NCBI RefSeq assembly: GCF_001413955.1
Contig: NZ_LCTZ01000002.1
Location: forward strand, 2,838,501-2,902,500
DNA: 64,000 nucleotides
Source of the DNA: Flagellimonas eckloniae
Lineage (GTDB): Bacteria; Bacteroidota; Bacteroidia; Flavobacteriales; Flavobacteriaceae
Direction of reading: 5' to 3'
A program made the position numbers and the translations under genes. Within the stretch, counting starts at the first letter, position 1. Every line of letters starts with the position of its first letter. The notes under the pieces were generated by a model that searched no databases, had not been told where the DNA came from, and saw nothing but the letters and a program-made list of their open reading frames with translations. This document shows positions 54,786-63,979 of the stretch, in pieces.

Positions 54786-55591
54786 CTATTTTTTTTTAAA
54801 AAGTTTCCTTTGATTAACTCGGCAAAGTTATAATAAATAAAGAGAGGAACAATCTCGAAATATCTTTTCCACAATCTTTTAGGCTCCATTATAAGTCTAA
54901 AAAACCACTCCATCCCTATTTTTTGTACCCAACTAGGGGCTTGCTTTACATTGCCAATATGAAAATCAAATGCAGCGCCCACGCAGCAGATGTAATCGAC
55001 TTTCGTATATTTTGATAGATTAGAAGCAAAAATCTCTTGCTTGGGAGTGCTAAGACCAATCCATACAATCTTGGCTTTTGTTTCATTTATGGTTTGGGCA
55101 ATGGCGGGATAATCATAATCTGAAACATCGAGGAAGGGAGGACAATATGTTCCTGAAATAGTTGCTCCAAATTGGGTCTCACAGACTTCTTTTAGTATTG
55201 CAGCTACTCCTTCTTTTCCTCCGCAAAGGAAATGGGCTGTAGTTGTGTTTGCTGAGGCTATCATGGTCTCTTTAAAAAAATCTGGGCCGTAGCATCGCTG
55301 CATTTTTTTTGCGCCTTTGAGTCTGCCTATCCAAGCGGAGGGCATACCATCAGGAAGGTTCAAGAAGAAGGACTGAAGGATTTTCCTAAATATGTAATTT
55401 CTTTTTGAATATACTAATCCATGTGCCCCTGTGGCGCTCACACATCTTGATTCAAGAGATTCATAGTCGCTCTTTAACAACAGTTTTACCGCTTTAGCAA
55501 TATCTATTGCAAATATATTTATCCCTAAAATTTTTACTTCTTGCTCCAAAAGTTCGTATTTTAAATCCCTGACCGGTTCGCCATTGCTCAT
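54782..55591 (-). CDS. WecB/TagA/CpsF-family glycosyltransferase
   Basis: 269 residues. The GT26 core contains NLPDGMPSAWIGRLKGAKKMQRCYG and IVWIGLSTPKQEIFASN, the UDP-sugar-binding signature, with the usual C-terminal membrane-associated basic helix (FRLIMEPKRLWKRYFEIVP). It adds a ManNAc-like or other sugar to a lipid-linked primer. It overlaps both neighbours by four bases. Confidence 0.92.
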   Translation of the reverse strand: MSNGEPVRDLKYELLEQEVKILGINIFAIDIAKAVKLLLKSDYESLESRCVSATGAHGLVYSKRNYIFRKILQSFFLNLPDGMPSAWIGRLKGAKKMQRCYGPDFFKETMIASANTTTAHFLCGGKEGVAAILKEVCETQFGATISGTYCPPFLDVSDYDYPAIAQTINETKAKIVWIGLSTPKQEIFASNLSKYTKVDYICCVGAAFDFHIGNVKQAPSWVQKIGMEWFFRLIMEPKRLWKRYFEIVPLFIYYNFAELIKGNFLKKNR

Positions 55592-56355
55592 CCAATAAGA
55601 CTTTTCCCAAAAGTTAGATTTGGATTGATAAATGTAACCCTATGTATTTTTAAATTGAATTCAAAGCTTTCAGATACATATAACGGTGACCTGAAAACAA
55701 TGTTGTCGTTTTTTTTGACCTGAAACAAGGGGTGTCCCGCATATATAGTGCCGAATTCCTTACTAATTTCATCTATCCATTCTTTTTTGAAATACCTCAT
55801 GGAGCCATAAGGGAACGCTACGTTTGTCAATTTTGCCCCGAATTGCTGTTTGAAAAAATTTCGATTCAGGTCAAGATCTGTTTTTACATGGGACAATTGC
55901 AAGTTGTTAAAAGGCACATGGGAGAGGCCATGATTCCCAAAATCAAACCCTTCGTGAATCAGGTCAGAAATTTGATCAAGTCCTATTGGCCTTCCATTTG
56001 GTAAGCCCAAAGAATTATAATAGGCACTAACAAGACTGTCATTCATGAGGTTTGGTGCAAAATTGATGAAAAAAGTGCAGGTTGCTCCTTCTTCTTTTAA
56101 CGTTTGGGCCATTTTATACCAACTCTCATAATTGTCATCAAAACTCAGGTAAACTACTTTTTCTCCTGGTTTTTGTTCATAATCATACCCTCTTATCGTA
56201 TAGCCTTTATGTTGGACAAATCTTATGAATTCTTTTAAGTAATTGTTTCCGTCTTTAAAATAATGATGAAATATGTGTATAGTCTCTGGATAAAGTCCGT
56301 CTTTAAGTATTTTATAAAGAAAAGTCCTGTTGAGATTAAAAATCAAGCGCTTCAT
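55588..56355 (-). CDS. polysaccharide deacetylase (NodB/CE4-like)
   Basis: 255 residues. The NodB domain (about 65-230) has motif 1 LSFDDNYESW (Asp73, Asp74) and the metal site HGLSH (His142, His146). Motifs further on (NVAFPYGSMRYF) fit. No signal peptide is evident, so it may act on a cytoplasmic or membrane-bound intermediate. It would remove N- or O-acetyl groups from a glycan. Confidence 0.87.
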   Translation of the reverse strand: MKRLIFNLNRTFLYKILKDGLYPETIHIFHHYFKDGNNYLKEFIRFVQHKGYTIRGYDYEQKPGEKVVYLSFDDNYESWYKMAQTLKEEGATCTFFINFAPNLMNDSLVSAYYNSLGLPNGRPIGLDQISDLIHEGFDFGNHGLSHVPFNNLQLSHVKTDLDLNRNFFKQQFGAKLTNVAFPYGSMRYFKKEWIDEISKEFGTIYAGHPLFQVKKNDNIVFRSPLYVSESFEFNLKIHRVTFINPNLTFGKSLIG

Positions 56356-57427
56356 AGTGTGGTTTAAAGAATAATGTATTTACTTGTTCCAGCTTTTTCA
56401 ACTTATTTGAGTAATCACAAACAATTATTCTATTCTCAAGAATCTCCTTTCTCTTTTGTGAAATGAAGTTCACTATACTCTGAGTATCTGGCAGCACGGT
56501 CAGATTATCAAAAACAGGTATAAGTTCTTCTACAGCTCCCACAGGCAAACTAATGGCAGGTACATCATTCACACACGACTCGAGTACCACCGTAGGCACT
56601 CCTTCAACTTTACTTGTAAGTACGAAAAGGTCTATCTGTGAAAATAGTTCTGACGGAGACATATTGGTCACAAATTTAACTTCATTTAGATTTAAATCAA
56701 TGGCTTTATCTATAACATTGCGCTGGTAATAATTTTCCTGGCCATTAGAGTTTTGCCCTTGTATTATCCAATTGAATTCAATATTGTTGTCTTTTAGGGA
56801 ATGAGCAATTTCCAGACATCTTTCATGGGCTTTTTGCCAATTCCTATTCCCAAGGGTTCCAATGGTAAGGACTCCCTTTTTCATGTTTTTTTCAGCAATG
56901 ACTTCTTTTCGTATAGGAGGAAAAAAGACTTTATTGAAATCATTGATCTCAAGACCATATGCAGCAGCAACAGATTTACCAGTCAGAAGGATTCTATCAG
57001 CAAGGAACTTGTGAATCTTCCCAACTATCTTTCTAAATGGCTTTGGTGTAAATAATCCTGGCATTTCAGAAATGCTTTTCAGCCCATATATCCTAGAAAA
57101 AATCAATCCGGTAATATACAACGACCCATAATTTATGACTGCAATATTTGAATTGAGGTGCTTTTTGAGCTTCAGTGAAAGTCTTATTATATCGAAAATT
57201 ACTATTAATGGGAAAATCAATACGGTTGGAATATTTCGCTTGGTCGGGCGCCACAGACTCAAAGGGCAATAAATTATATCACTATTGTTATGAATGGACT
57301 CAAATTTTGAAATACCTTTAGGTGCAACAATAATATGTTGCTTTTTATCTTTTTTTGTGGCCAATTGTACAACTTGGTTATGGGGGCCTCCAAAAGTTCT
57401 TGTATATAATATGTGGATGCAATTCAT
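56336..57427 (-). CDS. glycosyltransferase family 4-like
   Basis: 363 residues, GT-B fold. The GT4 C-terminal part has LTIGTLGNRNWQKAHERCL and the donor-site FVLTSKVEGVPTVVLESCVNDVPAI (the EX7E pattern). Donor and acceptor are unknown. It overlaps the deacetylase gene by 20 bases. A 387-bp gap lies upstream. Confidence 0.87.
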   Translation of the reverse strand: MNCIHILYTRTFGGPHNQVVQLATKKDKKQHIIVAPKGISKFESIHNNSDIIYCPLSLWRPTKRNIPTVLIFPLIVIFDIIRLSLKLKKHLNSNIAVINYGSLYITGLIFSRIYGLKSISEMPGLFTPKPFRKIVGKIHKFLADRILLTGKSVAAAYGLEINDFNKVFFPPIRKEVIAEKNMKKGVLTIGTLGNRNWQKAHERCLEIAHSLKDNNIEFNWIIQGQNSNGQENYYQRNVIDKAIDLNLNEVKFVTNMSPSELFSQIDLFVLTSKVEGVPTVVLESCVNDVPAISLPVGAVEELIPVFDNLTVLPDTQSIVNFISQKRKEILENRIIVCDYSNKLKKLEQVNTLFFKPHYEALDF

Positions 57428-57814
57428 CTACTTATGGTAATGTATTATAAAGATTGATACTGTATCAGTATCTCTGTACAATCGAACGTCTAAATCTTTA
57501 CAGGGCAAAATAGATGTTCGTGCTTTTGATTTCATCTGACATTATTGCTAAAGGAAATGGATAACAGAATGTTTGACAGGTATTGAATTGCTTTTCTTCA
57601 ATTCCAGAAGGTACTTAATTTTTTTAACAACTTATATGAAAAACGATAATTCTCCATCTACTTTAAATCAAGCCCCAAAAATATGCAATTTTCATTATTC
57701 TGAATACATCCAGAGCATGATGCCTCTTAAAGAGATATTTCGTAGACATTAGATATGAATTCGCCAAAATCTCTGGGTTGAATACTCTGCTTATGCTAAA
57801 ATATGTCCTTGTGT
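57428..57814. other. gap within the polysaccharide run
   Basis: 387 bp without a recognisable gene. A perfect 7-bp hairpin GATACTG/CAGTATC (57456-57472, loop TAT) lies near the GT4 start. A 38-codon plus-strand frame (57636-57752, MKNDNSPSTLNQAPKICN...) has no recognised relative and may be chance. I see no promoter of consensus form. The gap breaks an otherwise overlapping gene run and may mark a deleted gene. Confidence 0.5.
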
Positions 57815-58930
57815 TTAATTAAGTTTGTTAAAAATGTTATTCATAATATCCGAAGTAAGAGCCTTATTTTTCAATGAGGGTGTTCTAGGGATATACCTTT
57901 TGTCATTGGTTAACAATTCACTGAATTTAGAAGTGAAGGTCTCAGGTTGTTGTAAATCCATCACTGCATGCATGTCAAGATCTATCATGTCCACAACATC
58001 AATTAGTTTTTGATGATATGGCACTATAAGCATATTGCATCCTACCAAATAAGCAATTACAGCGGAATGATATCGTGTAGCAATAAAGTACTTGCATTGA
58101 GCCAAAGGCATTACAAATTTCTCAGTACTATCTGAATGCTCATAAATTGTAACCCTGTTGGGGTCGATTTGGTACAAATGCTTTTTCAATTTTTCGCTTA
58201 ATGGAATATCTGATTCCCTAAATCCTCCTCTGAACACAAAAATTCGAATGGATATGTTTGTCTTTTTGTATATAGATCCAATTTGGGGTATTAGACTATG
58301 AGCCCATAAATTGTCTTCACTGGGTTTGGATGAAAAATTAAAAGAGGTTATGGAAATCCCTACCAAGGAATCACTTTTTACCCTTATGTGCTCCACTTCC
58401 CTATGAAGGGATGCCAAATCAAAAGTGAGGTGTTCCTCTGAAGAGAGTGATTTTTGCGATAAGTTGTTCAAATTTTTCAACGAAACTTTATCTCTTACGG
58501 TAATATGATTAGCAAGTAATAAGGATATTTTTGTATATTTTTTGATTGTCGAAGAACCTAAGGGTGCATATCCTACCCCTAGGTAATATACCTTTTTAAA
58601 ACATAGTCTATAAAACAAAGAAATGGTAAGAATCTTTGTAAGATATAAATAATGCCTTTTTAGGCGTTTTTTGTGATAGTCATCATGGAAATGCGTGCCA
58701 CCGCCAAGTATCAATACTTTCGTCTGGAAAAAAATTTTTAGTATGCTCAACAAACTTGGAGAGACATAGGTTACTTTACTTTTAGTGTTACTACTTTTTT
58801 TATTTACAATAAAAATTTTGCCAATTATATTGACCGTATCAAGATACTCTAGCAACGCTTCCAGCATAAACTCATCGCCAAAATTGTCTCCTCCATAGTG
58901 GCCAATTATAAATGTATTTTTTCTTTCCAT
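57815..58930 (-). CDS. polysaccharide pyruvyl transferase
   Basis: 371 residues. IIGHYGGDNFGDEFMLEALL, VLILGGGTHFHD and ATRYHSAVIAYLVGC are the CsaB/WcaK-type pyruvyl transferase motifs (GT-B-like, PEP donor). It would place a ketal pyruvate on a sugar, adding negative charge to the polymer. It overlaps the sulfotransferase as TAATG. Confidence 0.9.
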   Translation of the reverse strand: MERKNTFIIGHYGGDNFGDEFMLEALLEYLDTVNIIGKIFIVNKKSSNTKSKVTYVSPSLLSILKIFFQTKVLILGGGTHFHDDYHKKRLKRHYLYLTKILTISLFYRLCFKKVYYLGVGYAPLGSSTIKKYTKISLLLANHITVRDKVSLKNLNNLSQKSLSSEEHLTFDLASLHREVEHIRVKSDSLVGISITSFNFSSKPSEDNLWAHSLIPQIGSIYKKTNISIRIFVFRGGFRESDIPLSEKLKKHLYQIDPNRVTIYEHSDSTEKFVMPLAQCKYFIATRYHSAVIAYLVGCNMLIVPYHQKLIDVVDMIDLDMHAVMDLQQPETFTSKFSELLTNDKRYIPRTPSLKNKALTSDIMNNIFNKLN

Positions 58931-59802
58931 TACAACTTCCAGCTGTTTTTTGCTTTTTTAATTTCTTTATTCTCAATCGAGCCATTTTGCTCTAACCAAT
59001 CATACAACGTATTGAAAGGTTGTCTGTAGATCTCCAATAATTCTTTGGTGAGTTTGGAATCCAATTTAGGGCTTTTGGTTTTAGATGATATCTTAATCAC
59101 CTCGCTGATGCCGTTCAATGCCTTGGTGGTAAATTTATTGATGGGCATTTTCCTTTCCAGATAAACAAGGGTAGAGGAATAGCTATTGCCTTTCGGCTTC
59201 CTTTTTAAAGAGGTAGGAACATAATCTGGTGAAACATTTAGAAAAGAATAAATACTGCGAAGAGTAGTTTTAGGTGTGTTTTGAATGTCATCGAACAAAA
59301 CCAATCTAATTTGGTCTTTTTCAAAATTTTCATGGAGTTGTATTATAGCATCCGTATATAAACTACGTCTTATCAATTCTGAATAAATAGTCTCAGAACC
59401 GGATCTGTAATCATCAATTGCCTTTCTAATACCATCATCAAGAGATATAGTCTCGATAATCTTTTTTCTCATCAACCAAAAGAAAGCGGATATTGTTCGC
59501 TCTACAGGATTTCGAAGCGCAACTATTATTTTTATGTCAGGGTATTGTCTGCGGGCCTGTTCTATAGAGGTCACGTCCCAAATGTAATCTACAGAGGCAC
59601 TCCCCAGTTTTTGATTGACAGAAGCATCTGCAAAAAGACTTTCAAACCAATCAAGGCCTTTTTGATTGAAGATTTCTCCTCTAAAATAGTAGGTTTCATT
59701 CTTTCCTCCTCCCACGAATAACTCAGGATGCTCATTAAGACAGTGGTAAATCCATGTAGTTGCACACTTTTGGGCTCCAATCAGTAGAAAATCTAGATTC
59801 AT
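58930..59802 (-). CDS. sulfotransferase
   Basis: 290 residues. The 5'-phosphosulfate loop of PAPS-dependent sulfotransferases is GAQKCATTW (8-16), and the 3'-phosphate-binding strand is IIVALRNPVERTISAF. The substrate is presumably a sugar of the exported polysaccharide, as neighbours encode its synthesis. Sulfation and pyruvylation together would give a strongly acidic polymer. Confidence 0.92.
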   Translation of the reverse strand: MNLDFLLIGAQKCATTWIYHCLNEHPELFVGGGKNETYYFRGEIFNQKGLDWFESLFADASVNQKLGSASVDYIWDVTSIEQARRQYPDIKIIVALRNPVERTISAFFWLMRKKIIETISLDDGIRKAIDDYRSGSETIYSELIRRSLYTDAIIQLHENFEKDQIRLVLFDDIQNTPKTTLRSIYSFLNVSPDYVPTSLKRKPKGNSYSSTLVYLERKMPINKFTTKALNGISEVIKISSKTKSPKLDSKLTKELLEIYRQPFNTLYDWLEQNGSIENKEIKKAKNSWKL

Positions 59803-59853
59803 ATAGTTGTCTTCATAAGTAATCTTAAAACCCCCTATAAATTAATAATTGTC

Positions 59854-61068
59854 TTACACTTGTTTATATCTGGCAACTGAATTGGTTTTATGCCTGCCCA
59901 GAGGCCTGCAAAAATGATATGTTAAAAAGAAAAAAACCAACGAAATAGTCTCTTTTACAATAGATGGGCCAATTAGGCTTTTAATTGAAATAATCATAAT
60001 AAAAGAGATAAAAAGCATTTTGTCATATCCTCTTTTCAGTGAAATTCTAAACATTTTGGTCAATACAAGAATAAAAAGAATTAATGATATTATACCGGAA
60101 TTGAATAAAATCTCGAGATAGGTGTTGTCAAGATTACTCTTATAAGCAAAATGAGAATCAACGCCAGGTAAATAAAACCTTGAACCATAGTAAAATCCAT
60201 GGCCAATAAACAACGATTTCAGATCAATATTCTCAAGAGCAAAAAGCCAATATTTTACACGCCCTGTCAGCTCGAATAGTTTTGAAGTATCCCCGTCACG
60301 TAAAATGTAAACATCAATAAAGTCGGTTTGTGAGACTGCATAAAGAATAACAATACAACCAACAAAAAAGAGAATTGCAAATCGTTTAATATTAGTAATT
60401 AGATACAAAAAAACTATTAATGCAACAATCAAATACGCAAATCTGGATTTTGTGCCGAAAATCACAAGAATACCGACAATAATATTGATGGCATCTACAA
60501 GAGTTTGTTTTCTCTTATAAAACAAAAAAGTGGAAACTGCCAACGAGAAGAGTACTAGCTCGGCCATCTCATTCGGTGGGATATACAACAATAGATTACC
60601 AGCAATCCGGTTTTGAGCTATGAAAGACCCTACTTGGGAGTCTGGAAACAAAAGACAGCTAATACTAAAAATCAGTACAATGTTTCTATAAGGAATCAGG
60701 ATATTCTCAGCGCTTTCTGCATGGTTAAAAACTGTTCTGGCAGCGTAAATTAGAATAAGCAGTTGAAAAAACTTTGAAACGCTGATAATAGGGTTTAGCG
60801 AAATGGCTGCACTTAAAAACATAAAGGCGTAAAAACCATTCATAACCCAGTTTTCTCGATTGAATTTGAAGGTTATACCGCTGACCTTACCTGCAAATAA
60901 AAAAATCGAAAGCAGGCACCCCAATGAAAAAATATTGCCAACTTTTATGATACTTGATCTCGCTTGATCAACATCATGAACATGTATGCTGTCTTGAAAA
61001 AGGCCTTTTCCATATACCGCCAACAACAACAATGAAATAAGGATATAATTAGTCGTCCTGGAGTTCAT
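59854..61068 (-). CDS. O-antigen ligase/polymerase-like membrane protein (Wzy-like)
   Basis: 404 residues with about 11 membrane helices and a larger periplasmic loop near residues 250-320 (LTGRVKYWLFALENIDLKSL with the downstream GHGFYYGS), the pattern of the O-antigen ligase/Wzy superfamily. Polymerase rather than ligase is favoured by the adjacent flippase. It overlaps the flippase gene by 20 bases. Confidence 0.85.
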   Translation of the reverse strand: MNSRTTNYILISLLLLAVYGKGLFQDSIHVHDVDQARSSIIKVGNIFSLGCLLSIFLFAGKVSGITFKFNRENWVMNGFYAFMFLSAAISLNPIISVSKFFQLLILIYAARTVFNHAESAENILIPYRNIVLIFSISCLLFPDSQVGSFIAQNRIAGNLLLYIPPNEMAELVLFSLAVSTFLFYKRKQTLVDAINIIVGILVIFGTKSRFAYLIVALIVFLYLITNIKRFAILFFVGCIVILYAVSQTDFIDVYILRDGDTSKLFELTGRVKYWLFALENIDLKSLFIGHGFYYGSRFYLPGVDSHFAYKSNLDNTYLEILFNSGIISLILFILVLTKMFRISLKRGYDKMLFISFIMIISIKSLIGPSIVKETISLVFFFLTYHFCRPLGRHKTNSVARYKQV

Positions 61069-62218
61069 TTTTTCTAAGGTATGAAAATAAAAAATGGATG
61101 GCCCAAACAGTGGGGACCGTCATTAAATAATATACTTCTTTGGCATTTGCAAACTGGAATAGACTTAAAAGTAATACAAGGCCCAATTGAAGCATGACCA
61201 TAAGAAAAAGTTGCTTCCTTTTCTTATTGATTACCAACCATGGGCCCAATGGGCCGGCTGAAAGAAAAAGTACACCGCCTATAAGATATATTGTTCCATA
61301 TTCTGAAACAAAATCATATTGTTTCCCATATAAGAACGCGAATAAGCTTTGAGCAAAAAGAAAATACAACAAACAATAAAATGCGGATAACACCAGTGAA
61401 ATGTTTCTAAGTTTCTTAAATTCAGCCAATCCATTTCTTTTTATTGAAGGAAGAGCTACAAAGTTGATAGCCCCTTTGGTCAAGCTAAATACCAAAAAGA
61501 CAAGACCATGGACACCAATACTGGCCACTGTCTCTTTATCGAAAAATAATGCCGCGTTGAGTTTATCGAATTGAAATAGGTAAACGGTTCCGACACTTTG
61601 AAATGCAAAAGTAATATTCGATTGCCAAATATCTTTTAGGGATGATAATATTCTTTGGGCCTGCTGCTTTATATTAATAGTGCCGTCAAACGTTACCCAG
61701 GCCAAAAAAAAGGGAATAGCGGAACTAACTAAGATGGCGACCGGTATCCCCTCCGTATAGTAAGCGCTGCACAGCAGTACTGAAGCCAAAAGTAATGCAG
61801 ATTTTGTTACATCCTCAATCAAAATGGGCTTTCTAAACGACATGTCGTAGGTCATTGAACTACAAAAAACCCTTGTTATGGATGTGAATATGGCCGCATA
61901 TGCCAATGCAATGATATTATATAAGGGAATGGTCAATGGGGTAAAAGACAACGCAACACCTCCGAGTAAAACCAGATGCCCAAAAATAAGTATGAAACGA
62001 ATCTCATCGGATATATCTTTTGGATTGTTTTTTGCAAAAACTCCATTGTCCAGACCAAAAGATGTAAACACACCCATTACTCTTACAATGCCCCAATAAA
62101 TCAGGAAATCCCCAAAAAACTCCTTGGAAGTAAATAGACTTATTGCAAAAATCACCAAGGCACTACCTACTTTAGATGACAGCCGCAGTAGTATGGAAAA
62201 GACATTCTTAAAATTCAT
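61049..62218 (-). CDS. oligosaccharide flippase (Wzx-like)
   Basis: 389 residues with about 11-12 membrane segments, opening NVFSILLRLSSKVGSALVIF and then FFGDFLIYWGIVRVMGVFTSFGLDNG in the manner of MOP-family flippases. It would pass the lipid-linked repeat unit outward for Wzy polymerisation. It is the first gene of the leftward polysaccharide run. No consensus promoter is seen in the upstream gap. Confidence 0.85.
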   Translation of the reverse strand: MNFKNVFSILLRLSSKVGSALVIFAISLFTSKEFFGDFLIYWGIVRVMGVFTSFGLDNGVFAKNNPKDISDEIRFILIFGHLVLLGGVALSFTPLTIPLYNIIALAYAAIFTSITRVFCSSMTYDMSFRKPILIEDVTKSALLLASVLLCSAYYTEGIPVAILVSSAIPFFLAWVTFDGTINIKQQAQRILSSLKDIWQSNITFAFQSVGTVYLFQFDKLNAALFFDKETVASIGVHGLVFLVFSLTKGAINFVALPSIKRNGLAEFKKLRNISLVLSAFYCLLYFLFAQSLFAFLYGKQYDFVSEYGTIYLIGGVLFLSAGPLGPWLVINKKRKQLFLMVMLQLGLVLLLSLFQFANAKEVYYLMTVPTVWAIHFLFSYLRKNELQDD

Positions 62219-62683
62219 TTTTTTTTAAAGCCTGATAATCTATAATTTGTAACAGATGAATTTGTTTAAGATAATCGTATCTATTCCCAGAATAAGCGAG
62301 ATTTCGTTTTTGAGAATCCTTTGTAACACCTTAATCATCAGTTTTAATGGTAAACAAATTATAATGATGCCCCTTTATACACTTTGCTTAATCCAAAAGA
62401 CAGTGTTTTTGCAAAGATATATGTCTTGGATATACTTCAAGAGTTTCCGTACACTTTTTATACTTTTTTCAAATTTTAAGACTAAATCTTACAATATTCT
62501 TTCAACAAGAGTCAGGGTTTAAAGCCTTACTCTTCATCCACATTGAATGCATTATTTTCTTTGTGAGACTTAGTATATTCTCAAGACTCCTAGACTGCAC
62601 TTCGTCTCAGCTCAAACCAGACATCTCGGGGTGACTATCCAAAGAGATTTTGTCCCTATTTAACCAGCGGTATTCAGAAATAG
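62219..62683. other. gap between the flippase and the complete purD
   Basis: About 465 bp. A plus-strand frame (62256-62522) lacks any recognised domain and is probably chance. A degenerate relative of the dispersed CTCGACT repeat may lie near 62590-62635 (CTAGACTGCACTTCGTCTCAG). No terminator or clear promoter is evident. Confidence 0.5.
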
Positions 62684-63860
62684 TCTATAAATCGAATCCC
62701 AAATCCTTTCTGTAGTACATTCCTTCAAAATGTAGTTTTTCCATGTTTTGATAGGATTTTTGGAGTGCTTCTCTAAAGTCTTTTCCATAGGATGTGATTG
62801 CAATTACCCGACCTCCGTTGGTTACCACTTTGCCATCTGATAATTTTGTCCCTGCGTGAAATACCAAAGAGTCGGCAATGCTATCTATTCCAGTGATTTC
62901 CTTTCCTTTTTCATAAGCCTCTGGATATCCCCCTGAAACGGCCATAACAGTTGTTGCAGCTCTTTGATCTATTTCCAAATCGATTTCATCAAGCTTTCCT
63001 TCGGCAGTAGCAACCAATAAATCGACCAAGTCATTCTTTATACGAGGCATAACAACTTCTGTCTCTGGATCCCCCATGCGTACATTGTACTCAATTACCT
63101 TAGGTTTATCCCCAACTTTGATCAATCCAATAAAAATGAATCCTTTATAAGGTAGATTATCCTTTTTAAGCCCTTCAACAGTAGGTTTTACAATTTGCTG
63201 CTCGATCTTTTGCATTAAGATGTCATCTGCAAAGGGAACCGGGGAAATGGCTCCCATTCCACCTGTATTTAGTCCGGTGTCTCCTTCACCAATACGTTTG
63301 TAGTCTTTTGCCGTTGGAAGAATTTTGTAATTGGATCCATCCGTCAACACAAAGCAACTCAACTCTATCCCATCCAAAAACTCCTCAATGACCACAGTGG
63401 CGCTGGCATCGCCAAACTTGGAATCCAACAGCATCGCCTTAAGTTCCGCCTTGGCCTCATCCAAATCCTGAAGAATCAAAACACCTTTTCCCGCGGCAAG
63501 ACCATCTGCTTTGAGCACATAAGGTGGTTGTAGGGTCTCTAAAAAGGCATGGCCTTCCTGCAAGTTTTCTGAAGTAAAACTCTGATAGGCTGCTGTTGGA
63601 ATAGCATGACGCATCATGAACTCCTTGGCAAACTCTTTACTGCCTTCTAATGCAGCTGCAGCTTTTTCGGGGCCTATTACGGAAACATTTTTTAGTTCAG
63701 CATCATTTAAGAAAAAATCGTGAACTCCATTCACAAGAGGGTCTTCAGGCCCCACTACTACCAAGGTGATTTTTTCTGCTACGACCAAGGCTTTAATGCC
63801 TTTAAAGTCATTAACGCCAATTGACACATTTTTAGCAACGCCAGAGGTACCGGCATTACC
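62684..63860. repeat. 1177-bp direct repeat, copy 2 (within complete purD)
   Basis: It matches 52077-53253, with both edges sharp. It covers the 3' 92 percent or so of purD. Recombination between copies would release a 10,607-bp circle. Confidence 0.95.
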
Positions 63861-63956
63861 CGGAGCAACAAACAGTGTGTTTACTTTCGGGCTTTTAGAA
63901 ATTTTAAGGGCAATAGCGTGTTCTCGGCCGCCTGAACCTAGAATTAAGATGTTCAT
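62685..63956 (-). CDS. purD: phosphoribosylamine--glycine ligase (complete)
   Basis: 423 residues from ATG 63956. The N-domain starts ILILGSGGREHAIALKIS, followed by the ATP-grasp core (about 105-320; YVLKADGLAAGKGVLI, NVRMGDPETEVVMPR with metal-binding residues) and the C-domain (about 325-423). It makes glycinamide ribonucleotide in purine synthesis. It is the only intact copy in the window. A -7 box TATTTTTG lies 16-23 bp upstream. Confidence 0.96.
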   Translation of the reverse strand: MNILILGSGGREHAIALKISKSPKVNTLFVAPGNAGTSGVAKNVSIGVNDFKGIKALVVAEKITLVVVGPEDPLVNGVHDFFLNDAELKNVSVIGPEKAAAALEGSKEFAKEFMMRHAIPTAAYQSFTSENLQEGHAFLETLQPPYVLKADGLAAGKGVLILQDLDEAKAELKAMLLDSKFGDASATVVIEEFLDGIELSCFVLTDGSNYKILPTAKDYKRIGEGDTGLNTGGMGAISPVPFADDILMQKIEQQIVKPTVEGLKKDNLPYKGFIFIGLIKVGDKPKVIEYNVRMGDPETEVVMPRIKNDLVDLLVATAEGKLDEIDLEIDQRAATTVMAVSGGYPEAYEKGKEITGIDSIADSLVFHAGTKLSDGKVVTNGGRVIAITSYGKDFREALQKSYQNMEKLHFEGMYYRKDLGFDL

Positions 63957-63971
63957 CAACTAAAATTTTGC

Positions 63972-63979
63972 CAAAAATA
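63972..63979 (-). promoter_or_regulatory. -7 box of purD
   Basis: On the minus strand, TATTTTTG fits TAnnTTTG exactly and lies 15 bp upstream of the ATG at 63956. The matching -33 box would fall at or beyond the window edge. Confidence 0.5.

Noticed and set aside
62256-62522. Plus-strand 88-codon ORF between the flippase and purD
   Set aside because: Hydrophobic composition typical of AT-rich noncoding DNA, no recognised domain, no promoter or spacing support.
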